From Microbacterium soli (GTDB taxonomy: Bacteria; Actinomycetota; Actinomycetes; Actinomycetales; Microbacteriaceae), in contig NZ_BAABCP010000001.1 of NCBI RefSeq assembly GCF_039539005.1, positions 1,116,001-1,180,000 on the forward strand: 64,000 bases of DNA. The letters run 5' to 3'. The position numbers and the translations under genes are program-made. Below are positions 18,094-25,410 of the stretch, piece by piece. The stretch's first letter is position 1; each line of letters begins with the position of its first letter. A model generated the notes under the pieces. It saw only the letters and a program-made list of their open reading frames with translations. It searched no databases and was not told the DNA's origin.

Positions 18094-18942
18094 TCAGGAC
18101 GTGGTCAGGACGTGGTTGTCGATCAGTCGGGCGCCGCCCACGCGGGCGGCCACGGCCAGCAGCGCGTCGCCGTCGATGCGCGTGATCGGCCGCAGGTCAT
18201 CGTTCGAGCGCAGCTCGAGATATTCGGGACGGATGCCGGCATCCGTCAGCACGCGCTGCGCGGCCGCGACGATCGTCGCCGCCTCGCGCTCCCCTTCCGC
18301 GTGCACGGCGGCGGCCGCGTCGAGGGCCCGGTTCAGCGCCGTGGCCCGCTGCCGCGCATCCGCGTCGAGGTAGACGTTGCGCGAACTCATCGCGAGACCG
18401 TCGGCCTCGCGCACGATGGGGAGCGCCTCTATGCGCACATCGAGGTTCAGGTCACGCACGACGCGGCGGATGACGAGCACCTGCTGGGCGTCCTTCTGCC
18501 CGAAGTAGGCGACGTCGGGCGCGACGATCCCGAACAGCTTGGTGACGACGGTGGCCACGCCGTCGAAGTGGAACGCGCCGCGCGCCGCACCGTCGAGCAC
18601 CTCAGTGACGCCGGTGACGTGGATGCTCGTGGCGAAGCCGTCCGGGTACATCTCGGCGGGTGTCGGGGCGAACAGGATGTCGACGCCGACCTGCTCGGCG
18701 AGGGCGGCGTCGCGCGCCTCATCGCGGGGGTAGGCGTCGAGGTCCTCGGTGGGGCCGAACTGGGTGGGATTGACGAACAGCGAGACGACGACGAGGTCGT
18801 TGTCCGCGCGGGCGGCGCGCATGAGGGAGAGATGCCCATCGTGGAAGGCGCCCATGGTGGGGACGAGGCCGACCGTCCCACCGGAGGCGCGCGCGTCGCG
18901 CACGGCGGCGCGGACCTCGGCGATGGTGCGGAGGATCCTCAT
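18094..18942 (-). CDS. panC: Pantothenate synthetase (pantoate--beta-alanine ligase)
   Basis: A 282-residue ligase joining pantoate and beta-alanine with ATP. The nucleotidyltransferase motif HDGH stands in [18 protein letters not shown] near residue 35, with [27 protein letters not shown] and MSSRNVYL following. Start ATG 18942 overlaps the stop of the DUF2520 gene (ATGA); a much longer open frame upstream is only a shadow of that gene. It uses the products of PanD and of the ketopantoate branch. Confidence 0.96.
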   Translation of the reverse strand: MRILRTIAEVRAAVRDARASGGTVGLVPTMGAFHDGHLSLMRAARADNDLVVVSLFVNPTQFGPTEDLDAYPRDEARDAALAEQVGVDILFAPTPAEMYPDGFATSIHVTGVTEVLDGAARGAFHFDGVATVVTKLFGIVAPDVAYFGQKDAQQVLVIRRVVRDLNLDVRIEALPIVREADGLAMSSRNVYLDADARQRATALNRALDAAAAVHAEGEREAATIVAAAQRVLTDAGIRPEYLELRSNDDLRPITRIDGDALLAVAARVGGARLIDNHVLTTS

Positions 18943-19688
18943 GCGCTCACCCGCTCGGGCCTGCGGGCGAGCGCGGCCGTGTCGGCGCAGAGGCGGTCGA
19001 ACAGAGCGCTCAGCTCGGGGACGGTGGATGCGACGGCCTCGCGCTGACGACGCACGGTCTCCTCGTCGCCACGGGCGATCGGCCCGGTGAGGGCCGCGGC
19101 GGCGCCGGTGCGCACCCAGTTCTCCACGGTGCGGGTGACGAGCGGGGCCAGCAGTTCGCGGGTGCCTTCGGAGCGGATGCCGGCGGCGAGCGCCACGCGC
19201 TCCGCGGCGTCGAGGACGGTCAGCAGCAGGTTGGAGGAGAGGGAGGCGGCCGCGTGGTAGCCGGCGCGGTGGGCGTCGTCGACGGTGAACGGCCGGGCGC
19301 CGAGGGCCTCTGCGATCGTCCGCGCCGCGTGCACGGCATCCGGGGTGCGTCCGGCGACGGCCGCGCCGATGCCGCGGAGCACGTCGGGGGTCTCCGCGCC
19401 GGTGAAGGTCTGCAGCGGGTGCAGGCTGAAGTCGACGTCGTCGAGCGGCGTGGCGCCGGAGACGTGCCCGAGCAGCCTCGCGTGCGGGCGCGCGGCGCGG
19501 GCGGCTGTCGCGATCTCGGCATCCGGGACGCACAGCAGGACGATGTCGGATGCCGGGATGCCGTCTGTGCGGCCGAGCGGACCCCGCACCTCGAAGCCGG
19601 CGTGCCGGAGGGCGACCGCGAGCACGCGACCGAGCCGTCCGGCGCCGATGACGGCGACGGTCGTGGACGACTCGGAGGACGTGTTCAT
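18939..19688 (-). CDS. Rossmann-fold/DUF2520 oxidoreductase-like protein, pantothenate operon leader
   Basis: A 249-residue protein with an N-terminal NAD(P)-binding motif VAVIGAGRLGRVLAVALRHA and a DUF2520 helical C-domain (HPLQTFTGAETPDVLRGI, then HRAGYHAAASLSSNLLLTVL). The overall plan resembles ketopantoate reductase and 6PGDH-like enzymes. It is the first gene of the pantothenate operon and overlaps panC by 4 bp. DUF2520 genes are often next to panC in actinobacteria. Since no panE is seen here, a role as pantoate-forming reductase is an attractive but unproven guess. ATG 19688 starts the conserved region. Confidence 0.82.
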   Translation of the reverse strand: MNTSSESSTTVAVIGAGRLGRVLAVALRHAGFEVRGPLGRTDGIPASDIVLLCVPDAEIATAARAARPHARLLGHVSGATPLDDVDFSLHPLQTFTGAETPDVLRGIGAAVAGRTPDAVHAARTIAEALGARPFTVDDAHRAGYHAAASLSSNLLLTVLDAAERVALAAGIRSEGTRELLAPLVTRTVENWVRTGAAAALTGPIARGDEETVRRQREAVASTVPELSALFDRLCADTAALARRPERVSA

Positions 19689-19770
19689 GACGGCTTGAGT
19701 ATCCGCCCACCGGCGTGTCCGCGCAAAATCGTGGAGCATTGTGCGTGCTCGATACCGCATCAAGCTTGTT

Positions 19771-19787
19771 ATTCAGATCATCTGAAT
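19771..19787. promoter_or_regulatory. Perfect 17-bp palindrome upstream of the pantothenate operon
   Basis: ATTCAGATCATCTGAAT is perfectly symmetric around C19779, inside an AT-rich patch of about 60 bp in an otherwise GC-rich spacer. It overlaps a second perfect palindrome TCTGAATTCAGA (19781-19792) followed by a run of seven T on the plus strand. It looks like an operator about 85 bp before the DUF2520 start; no matching regulator gene is adjacent. Confidence 0.55.
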
Positions 19788-19897
19788 TCAGATTCGCCTG
19801 TTTTTTTGATCTCGGCTGCTCACTGAGGTGCGACGTTCGGTGGCAGCTCGCCGCGCGCCGCCACTGCACCGTGGAACTCGCCCGACAGCTGGCCCCT

Positions 19898-20548
19898 TCA
19901 GCCTCTCCCGCGCACCTCGGCGACGGATGCCGTGCCGACGGGCTCCCCGAGCTGCAGGCCCAGTTCGACGAGCACGAGACGGCCGCACAGCCGCGGACCG
20001 TCTCCGGTGACGAGCCCCGCCTTGACGGCGCCGAACGTCACGGTGGTCGTGGCGGGCAGCACCACCGCATCCGCTGCTCCGGTGTCGGGGTCGAGGCCGC
20101 TCGGCAGGTCGACGGCGACCACGGGAGGAAGCACCGGCAGCAGCGCCGCGACGACATCCCTGGCGGTGCCGCGCAGGGAGCCCCGCGCGCCGATGCCGAG
20201 GATGCCGTCGACGACGAGGTCGTAGGCGGACGGGTCGATGCGGTCGGACGGGAGGGTTCGCGCACCGGCATCCGTCGCCGCCGCGAGCGCCTCCTCGTGC
20301 ACCCGGTCCGAGGTGCGCAGGATGTCGGTGCGGATGCCGCTGCCTGCCAGTGTCGAGGCGGCGAACAGGGCGTCGCCCCCGTTGTCGCCCGCACCGGCGA
20401 GCACGAGCATCCGGGTCGGCGGATGCTCGGCGATCACCTCCGCGAGCGCAGCCGCAGCACGTCGCATGAGGGGCACGCCGGCGGCGAGCAGGGGCGCCTC
20501 GGCTGCGCGCACCTGTGCCGCGGAGTACGTCGGCGCGGTGAAGGACAT
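19898..20548 (-). CDS. nnrE: NAD(P)H-hydrate epimerase (YjeF N-terminal domain)
   Basis: A 216-residue YjeF_N protein that epimerises damaged NAD(P)HX so it can be repaired. Signature pieces are MLVLAGAGDNGGDALFAAST (nucleotide loop NGGD) and DLVVDGILGIGARGSLRG with the catalytic Asp. The partner dehydratase domain (NnrD), often fused, is not present in this gene. ATG 20548 stands 6 nt behind a -10 TAGCGT (minus strand 20560-20555), so the mRNA is probably leaderless. Confidence 0.92.
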   Translation of the reverse strand: MSFTAPTYSAAQVRAAEAPLLAAGVPLMRRAAAALAEVIAEHPPTRMLVLAGAGDNGGDALFAASTLAGSGIRTDILRTSDRVHEEALAAATDAGARTLPSDRIDPSAYDLVVDGILGIGARGSLRGTARDVVAALLPVLPPVVAVDLPSGLDPDTGAADAVVLPATTTVTFGAVKAGLVTGDGPRLCGRLVLVELGLQLGEPVGTASVAEVRGRG

Positions 20549-20786
20549 GAAGTCACGCTACGCGATGCGCGGCCGGCCCGTGCTTCATGACGGACTGCGT
20601 CATCGATGTCGGACCTCGCCCCTAGACTGGCTTCCAGCCGGTCCTCGCGGACCACGGAGCATCTCCCCTGAACCCCGATCTTCCCGTCCTTCACAGGGCG
20701 GTGTTCGGCGTGCGCGCGAACCGGCTCCCCGTGGCATCCGCCGTGGGGCCCAACGGTGCGCGAGCACCTCATAGAAGGGGATCACC

Positions 20787-21629
20787 ATGTCCGTACCCAA
20801 CCCACCTGCCGCCTCCCCCGCGCCGCAGCTGCCGCCGGTCCCTCCGGCCGGCGCACCGCAGGCCCCGAAGAAGAACGTCCTGGCGCTGATCGCGATGATC
20901 ATCGCCATCGTGGGGTTCATCTTCGCGTGCATTCCCGGCGCACTCGTCGTCGGCTGGGTGCTGCTGCCGATCGCCTTCGTGCTCAGCATCATCTCGCTGT
21001 TCCTGAAGGGCAGCCGCAAGTGGATGGGCGTCGTCGGGCTCATCGTGGCCGTGGTCGGGACGATCATCGGCTTCATCGTCTTCTTCGCCGTGGTCGCGAC
21101 GTCGTTCAATGATGCGTTCAGCAGCGGGGAGACGACCGTTTCGCAGCCCCTCGACGAGGGGACGGATGCCGCGGAGTCCGATGACACCGCGGCCGAGTCA
21201 TCGGATTCCGCCGCCGAGGGCACGCGGGAGAACCCGTATCCGCTGGCGTCTCAGATCAGCAACGACGACTGGACCGTCGTGATCAGCAGCGTCAACGCCG
21301 ACGGCGATTCCGTGGTGGCCGACGCCAACCAGTTCAACGACGCGGCTCCGGAGGGTTCGCACTACGAGATCGTGACCTACACGGTCACCTACACCGGAGA
21401 CGACAAGGGTCTCGCCGCCGAGGTTCAGCTCGACGCCGTCACCAGTGCCGGCAACGTCGTGAGCAGCTTCGACCACACCGTCATGCTCTCCGACTCCTTC
21501 GGCCTCGACGAGCTCTACAACGGCGCTTCCGCAACGGGTTCGCAGGCGTTCGCCGTTCCCGACGGCGACGCCGTACTGTACCGCGTGACGCCCGGGATGT
21601 TCGCCGATGAGGTGTTCGTCAAGCCGTAA
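20787..21629 (+). CDS. Membrane-anchored protein with extracellular DUF4352-like domain
   Basis: A 280-residue protein. Residues 1-30 are Pro/Ala-rich and cytoplasmic; three hydrophobic helices follow (about 30-50, 55-72, 80-105; DUF4190-like), then an acidic Ser/Asp/Glu linker (125-150) and an outer beta-rich domain beginning NPYPLASQISNDDWTVVISS, resembling DUF4352 immunoglobulin-like domains. Start ATG 20787 has AGAAGGGG. A TAGACT -10-like box lies far upstream (20623-20628), which would give a leader of about 150 nt. Function unknown; a surface adhesion or sensing role is only a guess. A decayed copy of its last residues lies at 22966-23010. Confidence 0.8.
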   Translation: MSVPNPPAASPAPQLPPVPPAGAPQAPKKNVLALIAMIIAIVGFIFACIPGALVVGWVLLPIAFVLSIISLFLKGSRKWMGVVGLIVAVVGTIIGFIVFFAVVATSFNDAFSSGETTVSQPLDEGTDAAESDDTAAESSDSAAEGTRENPYPLASQISNDDWTVVISSVNADGDSVVADANQFNDAAPEGSHYEIVTYTVTYTGDDKGLAAEVQLDAVTSAGNVVSSFDHTVMLSDSFGLDELYNGASATGSQAFAVPDGDAVLYRVTPGMFADEVFVKP

Positions 21630-21647
21630 GGCGCTCTCGGTCCGAGC

Positions 21648-21670
21648 CGGCTCGCCGGCCCGGCGAGTCG
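21648..21670 (+). terminator. Hairpin after the DUF4352-like gene
   Basis: CGGCTCGCC and GGCGAGTCG pair over 9 positions (one G-U) around a 5-nt loop, 19 bp after the stop codon; no T-run. Confidence 0.45.
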
Positions 21671-21742
21671 GAGAGACCGGCGGCGGCGTTCCGATGCCTC
21701 GGAGTGCCGCCGCACGGTTCCGAGGCTGACGGCCGGCCTCGG

Positions 21743-22924
21743 CTACAGCGACTCGGGCCGGGCGCCGAGGCCGACGAAGCGCGCGGTGACGCGGGTGAGC
21801 CGCGGGTGGTCGCGCAGCATCCGCAGGGCGAACGGCAGGGGTGCGTCCTGCTCGCGCTCGGCGATCAGCGGCCCCTGCATGCGGTGCTGGACGAACTGGG
21901 TGACGCGGGTGGGCCACATCCGCCGGCGCTGCACGCGATGCAGATCGGCGGGAGTCGGGGTGCCCTCGCGCAGCGCGGAGCCGAGGATGCGCGCCGTGGC
22001 GACGGCGTCCTGAATCGCCAGATTGATGCCGACGCCGCCCGCCGGCGACATGGCATGCGCGGAGTCGCCGATGCACAGCATCCCGTCGACGTACCAGCGG
22101 CGCAGCCGCTCGAGGCGCACCCGCAGCAAGTGCACATCGTCGAGGGTGATCGCGGCGACGGCATCCGCCATGCTCGGCGCGACCCGACCGACCCGCTGCT
22201 TGGTGGCGTCGAGGTCGGCATCCGTGCCGTGCCAGGTGCCGGCGGGGATGACGTGCGCGACCTGGAAGAAGTCTCCGCGATCGATCGCGATGACGAGCCC
22301 GGAGCCGGCCTGGATGAACGGCTGGCGCTCGCCCGCGGCCTTGGGGATGCGGAACCACAGCACGTCCATCGCGGACGCCATGCCCATCGGCGCGAGTCCC
22401 GCCGCGGCGCGGACGTCGGAGTCGCGACCGGAGGCGTCGACGACGAGCCGGGCGCGGATGGAGACCTCCCCGTCGGGTCCGTCCCCGGTAACGCCCACGA
22501 CACGGCCGCCGTCGTGGATCAGGCCCGTCGCGCGCGTGGAGCGCAGCAGGGTGAACTCCGGATGCCGGGCCGCGGCGTTCGCGATCAGGTCGAGGAAGTC
22601 CCACTGCGGCATGAAGGTCATGACCTTGCGGCGGGTGGGCAGACGGGTGAAGTCCGCCAGCGTCAGCTCGGTGCCGTACCAGCTGAAGGTGACGCGCTGC
22701 ATGTCGTCGTGACGGCGGGCGAGGAAGGCGTCGAGCAGGCCGAACTCGGCGAGAAGGTCCTGTGTGGAGGGGTGGATGGTGTCGCCCCGGAAGTCGCGCA
22801 GGAAGTCAGCGTGCTTCTCCATGACGACGGCACGGATGCCGCGGCGCACGAGCGCGAGCGCCAGGACGAGTCCGGCGGGCCCGCCGCCGACGATCGCGCA
22901 ATCCACGTGGAGCTCGGTGCTCAT
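21743..22924 (-). CDS. FAD-dependent aromatic monooxygenase-like oxidoreductase
   Basis: A 393-residue group A flavoprotein monooxygenase-like enzyme. The dinucleotide motif GGGPAGLVLALALVRRG is at residues 13-29, the second FAD motif LCIGDSAHAMSPAGGVGINL near 280, and the DG-type segment VVDASGRDSDVR near 165. Such enzymes use NAD(P)H and O2 to hydroxylate or epoxidise ring compounds, but substrates are very diverse. ATG 22924 is preferred (GGAGG 11 nt upstream; similarity starts at STELHVDCAIVGGGPAG). It stands alone, flanked on both sides by sequences derived from the DUF4352-like gene. Confidence 0.88.
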   Translation of the reverse strand: MSTELHVDCAIVGGGPAGLVLALALVRRGIRAVVMEKHADFLRDFRGDTIHPSTQDLLAEFGLLDAFLARRHDDMQRVTFSWYGTELTLADFTRLPTRRKVMTFMPQWDFLDLIANAAARHPEFTLLRSTRATGLIHDGGRVVGVTGDGPDGEVSIRARLVVDASGRDSDVRAAAGLAPMGMASAMDVLWFRIPKAAGERQPFIQAGSGLVIAIDRGDFFQVAHVIPAGTWHGTDADLDATKQRVGRVAPSMADAVAAITLDDVHLLRVRLERLRRWYVDGMLCIGDSAHAMSPAGGVGINLAIQDAVATARILGSALREGTPTPADLHRVQRRRMWPTRVTQFVQHRMQGPLIAEREQDAPLPFALRMLRDHPRLTRVTARFVGLGARPESL

Positions 22925-22965
22925 GGTTCCACAATCCTCCACTCCGCGCGTGCGCGGGGGATGAA

Positions 22966-23010
22966 GTGACGCCCGGGCTGCTCGCCGACGAGGTGGTCGT
23001 CAAGCCGTGA
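22966..23010 (+). pseudogene. Remnant of a second DUF4352-like gene (C-terminal tail only)
   Basis: The plus strand reads VTPGLLADEVVVKP and then a stop. The intact gene at 20787-21629 ends VTPGMFADEVFVKP and a stop: 11 of 14 residues are identical and the end point is the same. Upstream of 22966 the similarity is lost at once. This is best read as the last 15 codons of a tandem paralogue whose body was deleted or replaced by the flavoprotein gene. Confidence 0.75.
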
Positions 23011-23044
23011 GGCGCGCTTCGCGCTGAAGAACAGAGCGGATGCC

Positions 23045-23083
23045 GGCGGCAGAGGCTCCTACGCGAGGGAGGAGCCCCCGCCG
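23045..23083 (-). terminator. Terminator hairpin of the CxxC microprotein gene
   Basis: GGCTCCT (23054-23060) pairs with AGGAGCC (23070-23076), and outer GGCGG/CCGCC arms extend the structure. It lies about 20 bp after the microprotein stop. Confidence 0.5.
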
Positions 23084-23104
23084 TTCGGCGCATGCGGAGT
23101 GGTT

Positions 23105-23257
23105 CTATTCGTCGAGCGTGCGTCCGTTCCAGCGGCGCTTCCGCCCGATCTGACGGTTCACGCGCCAGGGTGAACGACGGGCCTTGCCCTGTCCACGCCA
23201 CTGGTGGGGCTTACAGAGAGCGCAGCCGCGGTGCCGACGATGAGGTGAGTGTGCCAT
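23105..23257 (-). CDS. 50-residue basic CxxC microprotein
   Basis: A small frame reads MAHSPHRRHRGCALCKPHQW, then RGQGKARRSPWRVNRQIGRK and RRWNGRTLDE, stop. About a third of the residues are Arg or Lys, with one CxxC (C12, C15) followed by KPH, a pattern I remember from short conserved actinobacterial hypothetical proteins (HRGCxLCKPH). A ribosome site AAGGA lies 8-9 nt before ATG 23257, a -10-like TACACT lies about 75 bp upstream, and a hairpin follows the stop. A metal- or nucleic-acid-binding role is likely from composition but unproven. Confidence 0.75.
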   Translation of the reverse strand: MAHSPHRRHRGCALCKPHQWRGQGKARRSPWRVNRQIGRKRRWNGRTLDE

Positions 23258-23421
23258 GTGCACGTCCTTCCCGGAACATCTCCCGCCCGGGCGGGCGGGA
23301 TGGGAACCGGAGCGACATGGCCATGGGGTGAGTGTAGTTCGTACCGGGGACGCTCAGGTGAGTTTCTCGAACACCATCGTCACTTGAATGCGGTCGCCAC
23401 CGCAGCGGGTGGAAGCATCCC

Positions 23422-24072
23422 TCAGCAGTAGTCGCAGGTTCCGCTGGCGGGCAGCTGCATGCCGCAGTCCGGGTTCGGGCAGGTGGCTCGTTCAGCATCC
23501 GTCCGACTCCGCTGTCTCGACGCGCCGCCACCGCGGACCCGGTTGTACGGCAGGGTGACCTCGTCGAGCGTCCCGTCGTCCTTGCGGTAGGAGATGAAGC
23601 CGACGTGCGCCCAAGCGCTCGGCCGTTCGGCTCCGCGCTCGATCATCGCGATGTAGGTGCGCGAGGGCGTGGTGTAGAACCTCTCGAAGTCACGCTCCAT
23701 TGCGAAGGCGCGCACGCGCGTCCTGTTCTCGACCGGATGCCGGAAATCGTCGAGCGCTGCATCGAGCGAATCGAAATAGGTGCGTGCCGAGTCCATGCCC
23801 TCGATCGTGTAGCCGAGTTCGCTGAGGCGGCCGGCCGCAGCATCCTTCCCTCCGCTGAACTCGTCGCTGCCGAGCGGCGTGCCGTGCTGGATGCCGTACG
23901 CGACGCCGAAGATCGCCTTGGAGTCGTAGCACCCGTCTTCGGTGATCAGGAAGTAGGTGGATGCCTCACGGAAGCCGTACTTGTGGAGGAATGCCGCGCG
24001 GCCGACGCGATCGCATTCGTCGATGGCCGCGTCGACGGCGGATCTGTCGGTGAGTGCGGTGTAGGAGACCAT
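23422..24072 (-). CDS. ScoMcrA-like head-domain protein with Cys4 tail
   Basis: A 216-residue protein. Residues 1-95 match the N-terminal head domain of ScoMcrA-type modification-dependent endonucleases (GCYDSKAIFGVAYGIQHGTP, then SDEFSGGKDAAAGRLSELGY). After a middle part with FYTTPSRTYIAMIERGAERP the chain ends in CPNPDCGMQLPASGTCDYC, a likely zinc knuckle. The HNH/SRA nuclease parts of ScoMcrA are absent. It may be a stand-alone DNA-binding module or a stripped restriction factor. ATG 24072 lies 6 nt behind a -10 TAGCAT (leaderless). It is the outermost gene of the defence-like region. Confidence 0.7.
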   Translation of the reverse strand: MVSYTALTDRSAVDAAIDECDRVGRAAFLHKYGFREASTYFLITEDGCYDSKAIFGVAYGIQHGTPLGSDEFSGGKDAAAGRLSELGYTIEGMDSARTYFDSLDAALDDFRHPVENRTRVRAFAMERDFERFYTTPSRTYIAMIERGAERPSAWAHVGFISYRKDDGTLDEVTLPYNRVRGGGASRQRSRTDAERATCPNPDCGMQLPASGTCDYC

Positions 24073-24081
24073 GATCGGATG

Positions 24082-24228
24082 CTATCGGGAGGGGCCGACA
24101 TATGGTCGGGCGGGACCGCGCTCAGTAGAGCCGAGCGCGAGCGGCACGCTCTCTGCAGGTTCAAGGATGAAGTCGTTGAGCAGCGCCCCGTATAGGACGT
24201 TCGCGTCGAAGAAGGCCGGAAATCTCAC
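24082..24228 (-). pseudogene. Truncated PIN-domain toxin
   Basis: A frame starting at GTG 24228, overlapping the antitoxin stop (GTGA), reads MRFPAFFDANVLYGALLNDF, the start of VapC-like PIN toxins with the first catalytic Asp. After about residue 23 the PIN similarity stops and 25 unrelated residues lead to a TAG at 24082-24084. A normal PIN domain is about 130-190 residues, so the toxin is dead by 3' deletion. The breakpoint is close to the start of the ScoMcrA-head gene. Confidence 0.8.
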
Positions 24229-24752
24229 TCAGCGTCCAGCTCCGTCACACGCTTCACCTCGCGCGGGTCACCAACTCGGATCTTCGATTCGACGCTGGTG
24301 CGATGAAGTTCCCGCAACGCTGCTCGACGCTCAGCGAGGAACTTCGTCTGGTACGCAACCAGATCTTCCAGTTGCACTCGACGGTGACGTCCCGGCATCG
24401 TGTACGGAATGTCGTCGGCTTCCAGCAGGCGAACGAGCGTCGGACGGCTGACGCCTAGAAAGTCGGCAGCCTGCTGTGTCGTCATCGTCGCGCCCTGCGG
24501 AATGATCGTGATGCCTTCGCCGGCCGCGAGCGTATTCGTCACCTGATCGAGGATGCGGAAGATCTCGTCAGGGATAGGACGCGCGTTGCCATCCGGGTCG
24601 ACGAGCGCCGCTCTGGAAGCCCCCTGCGATAGATACGCCTCAAGCTCACGCATGAGTTCGGCGAAGTCGAGCAATTCCTCGCGCGAAGTCGCTTCCGGGA
24701 GATAGGTCTGTGCCTTGCGCGCACCGCCGGGTATTTCAGTGGAGGTGCTCAT
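24225..24752 (-). CDS. Excisionase-type HTH antitoxin of a PIN toxin pair
   Basis: A 175-residue protein with a helical N-terminal part and a MerR/excisionase-like helix-turn-helix at residues 90-133 (MTTQQAADFLGVSRPTLVRL, then PGRHRRVQLEDLVAY). This layout is typical of antitoxins that precede PIN-domain toxins, and a truncated PIN gene does follow with a GTGA overlap. The ATG 24752 lies 7 nt behind a -10 TAGTAT (minus strand 24765-24760), so it is leaderless; the region upstream is AT-rich for this genome. It may persist as a solitary regulator or protect against a related toxin elsewhere. Confidence 0.82.
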   Translation of the reverse strand: MSTSTEIPGGARKAQTYLPEATSREELLDFAELMRELEAYLSQGASRAALVDPDGNARPIPDEIFRILDQVTNTLAAGEGITIIPQGATMTTQQAADFLGVSRPTLVRLLEADDIPYTMPGRHRRVQLEDLVAYQTKFLAERRAALRELHRTSVESKIRVGDPREVKRVTELDAE

Positions 24753-24800
24753 GACACCAATACTAACGCTGAAACGAAAAAAACGAACGCGATCGGCTCC

Positions 24801-25286
24801 TCAGTTCGACACCACCACGCACCGGTACCTCGCCCGCGTCAGCCCCACGTACAGCAGGTCGAACCAGTCGAGTCCCTTGCCGCGCACGAAGGTCATCGCC
24901 TCATCGCCGATGTCCGTGAGGATCACGGCCTCGGCATCCAGACCCTTGTACTTGAAGATCGAGCCCCACCGCACTCGCCCCGGCGGGGCCTTCGGCAGCG
25001 GAGCCGGCGGCAGCGGAGCCGGCGGCTGGGGCACGGGCTGGGGTGAGGCCTGCGGGACCGCCCGCTCCACAGTGACCGGCGCAGCACCGGCATCCACCCG
25101 TCCGATACCCGCGGGCTGCTCATCCGCCTGCACGCGCAGCCGGTCACGCAGCCAGCGCTCTTCTTTGCTGAAGTGCTCCGCCGCCAACAGCCTGCCGACG
25201 AGAGAATGCCGCTCACCGAAACGGCTGAGGATGACGATGTCGTGCGCCTGGTGATTCTCGAGCAGACCACGCAGCGCCTCGGCGCA
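24801..25286 (-). pseudogene. UvrD-like helicase, C-terminal remnant
   Basis: The frame is open from 25286 to a stop at 24801 and encodes about 161 residues. HDIVILSRFGERHSLVGRLL, WGSIFKYKGLDAEAVILTDI and LLYVGLTRARYRCVVV match the end of superfamily 1 UvrD/Rep-type helicases (motifs V and VI), with a Pro/Ala-rich insert between. No Walker A half exists upstream: an in-frame TGA at 25287-25289 and the start of lower-GC DNA cut the gene. The C-terminus is normal, so the loss is a 5' truncation at the edge of the inserted restriction-modification block. Confidence 0.75.
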
Positions 25287-25410
25287 TCAGCTGGCTTACT
25301 ACGCGGGGTTTCCGGTGAGGCGAAGCACAGAGGACGGAGAGGAGTCGTTTCCCGCTTCAGGAGCGTTCTTCCAAGCGTGAAGCTCGCTCACTCACCTACC
25401 TCATGGAGCA

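Noticed and set aside
18942..19869. N-terminal extension of panC
   Set aside because: The extension lies in another frame of the DUF2520 gene; PanC similarity begins exactly at ATG 18942.
23605..24195. Plus-strand frame antisense to the ScoMcrA-head gene
   Set aside because: No domain, and the minus strand carries the YDSKAI and FSGG motifs of the head domain.
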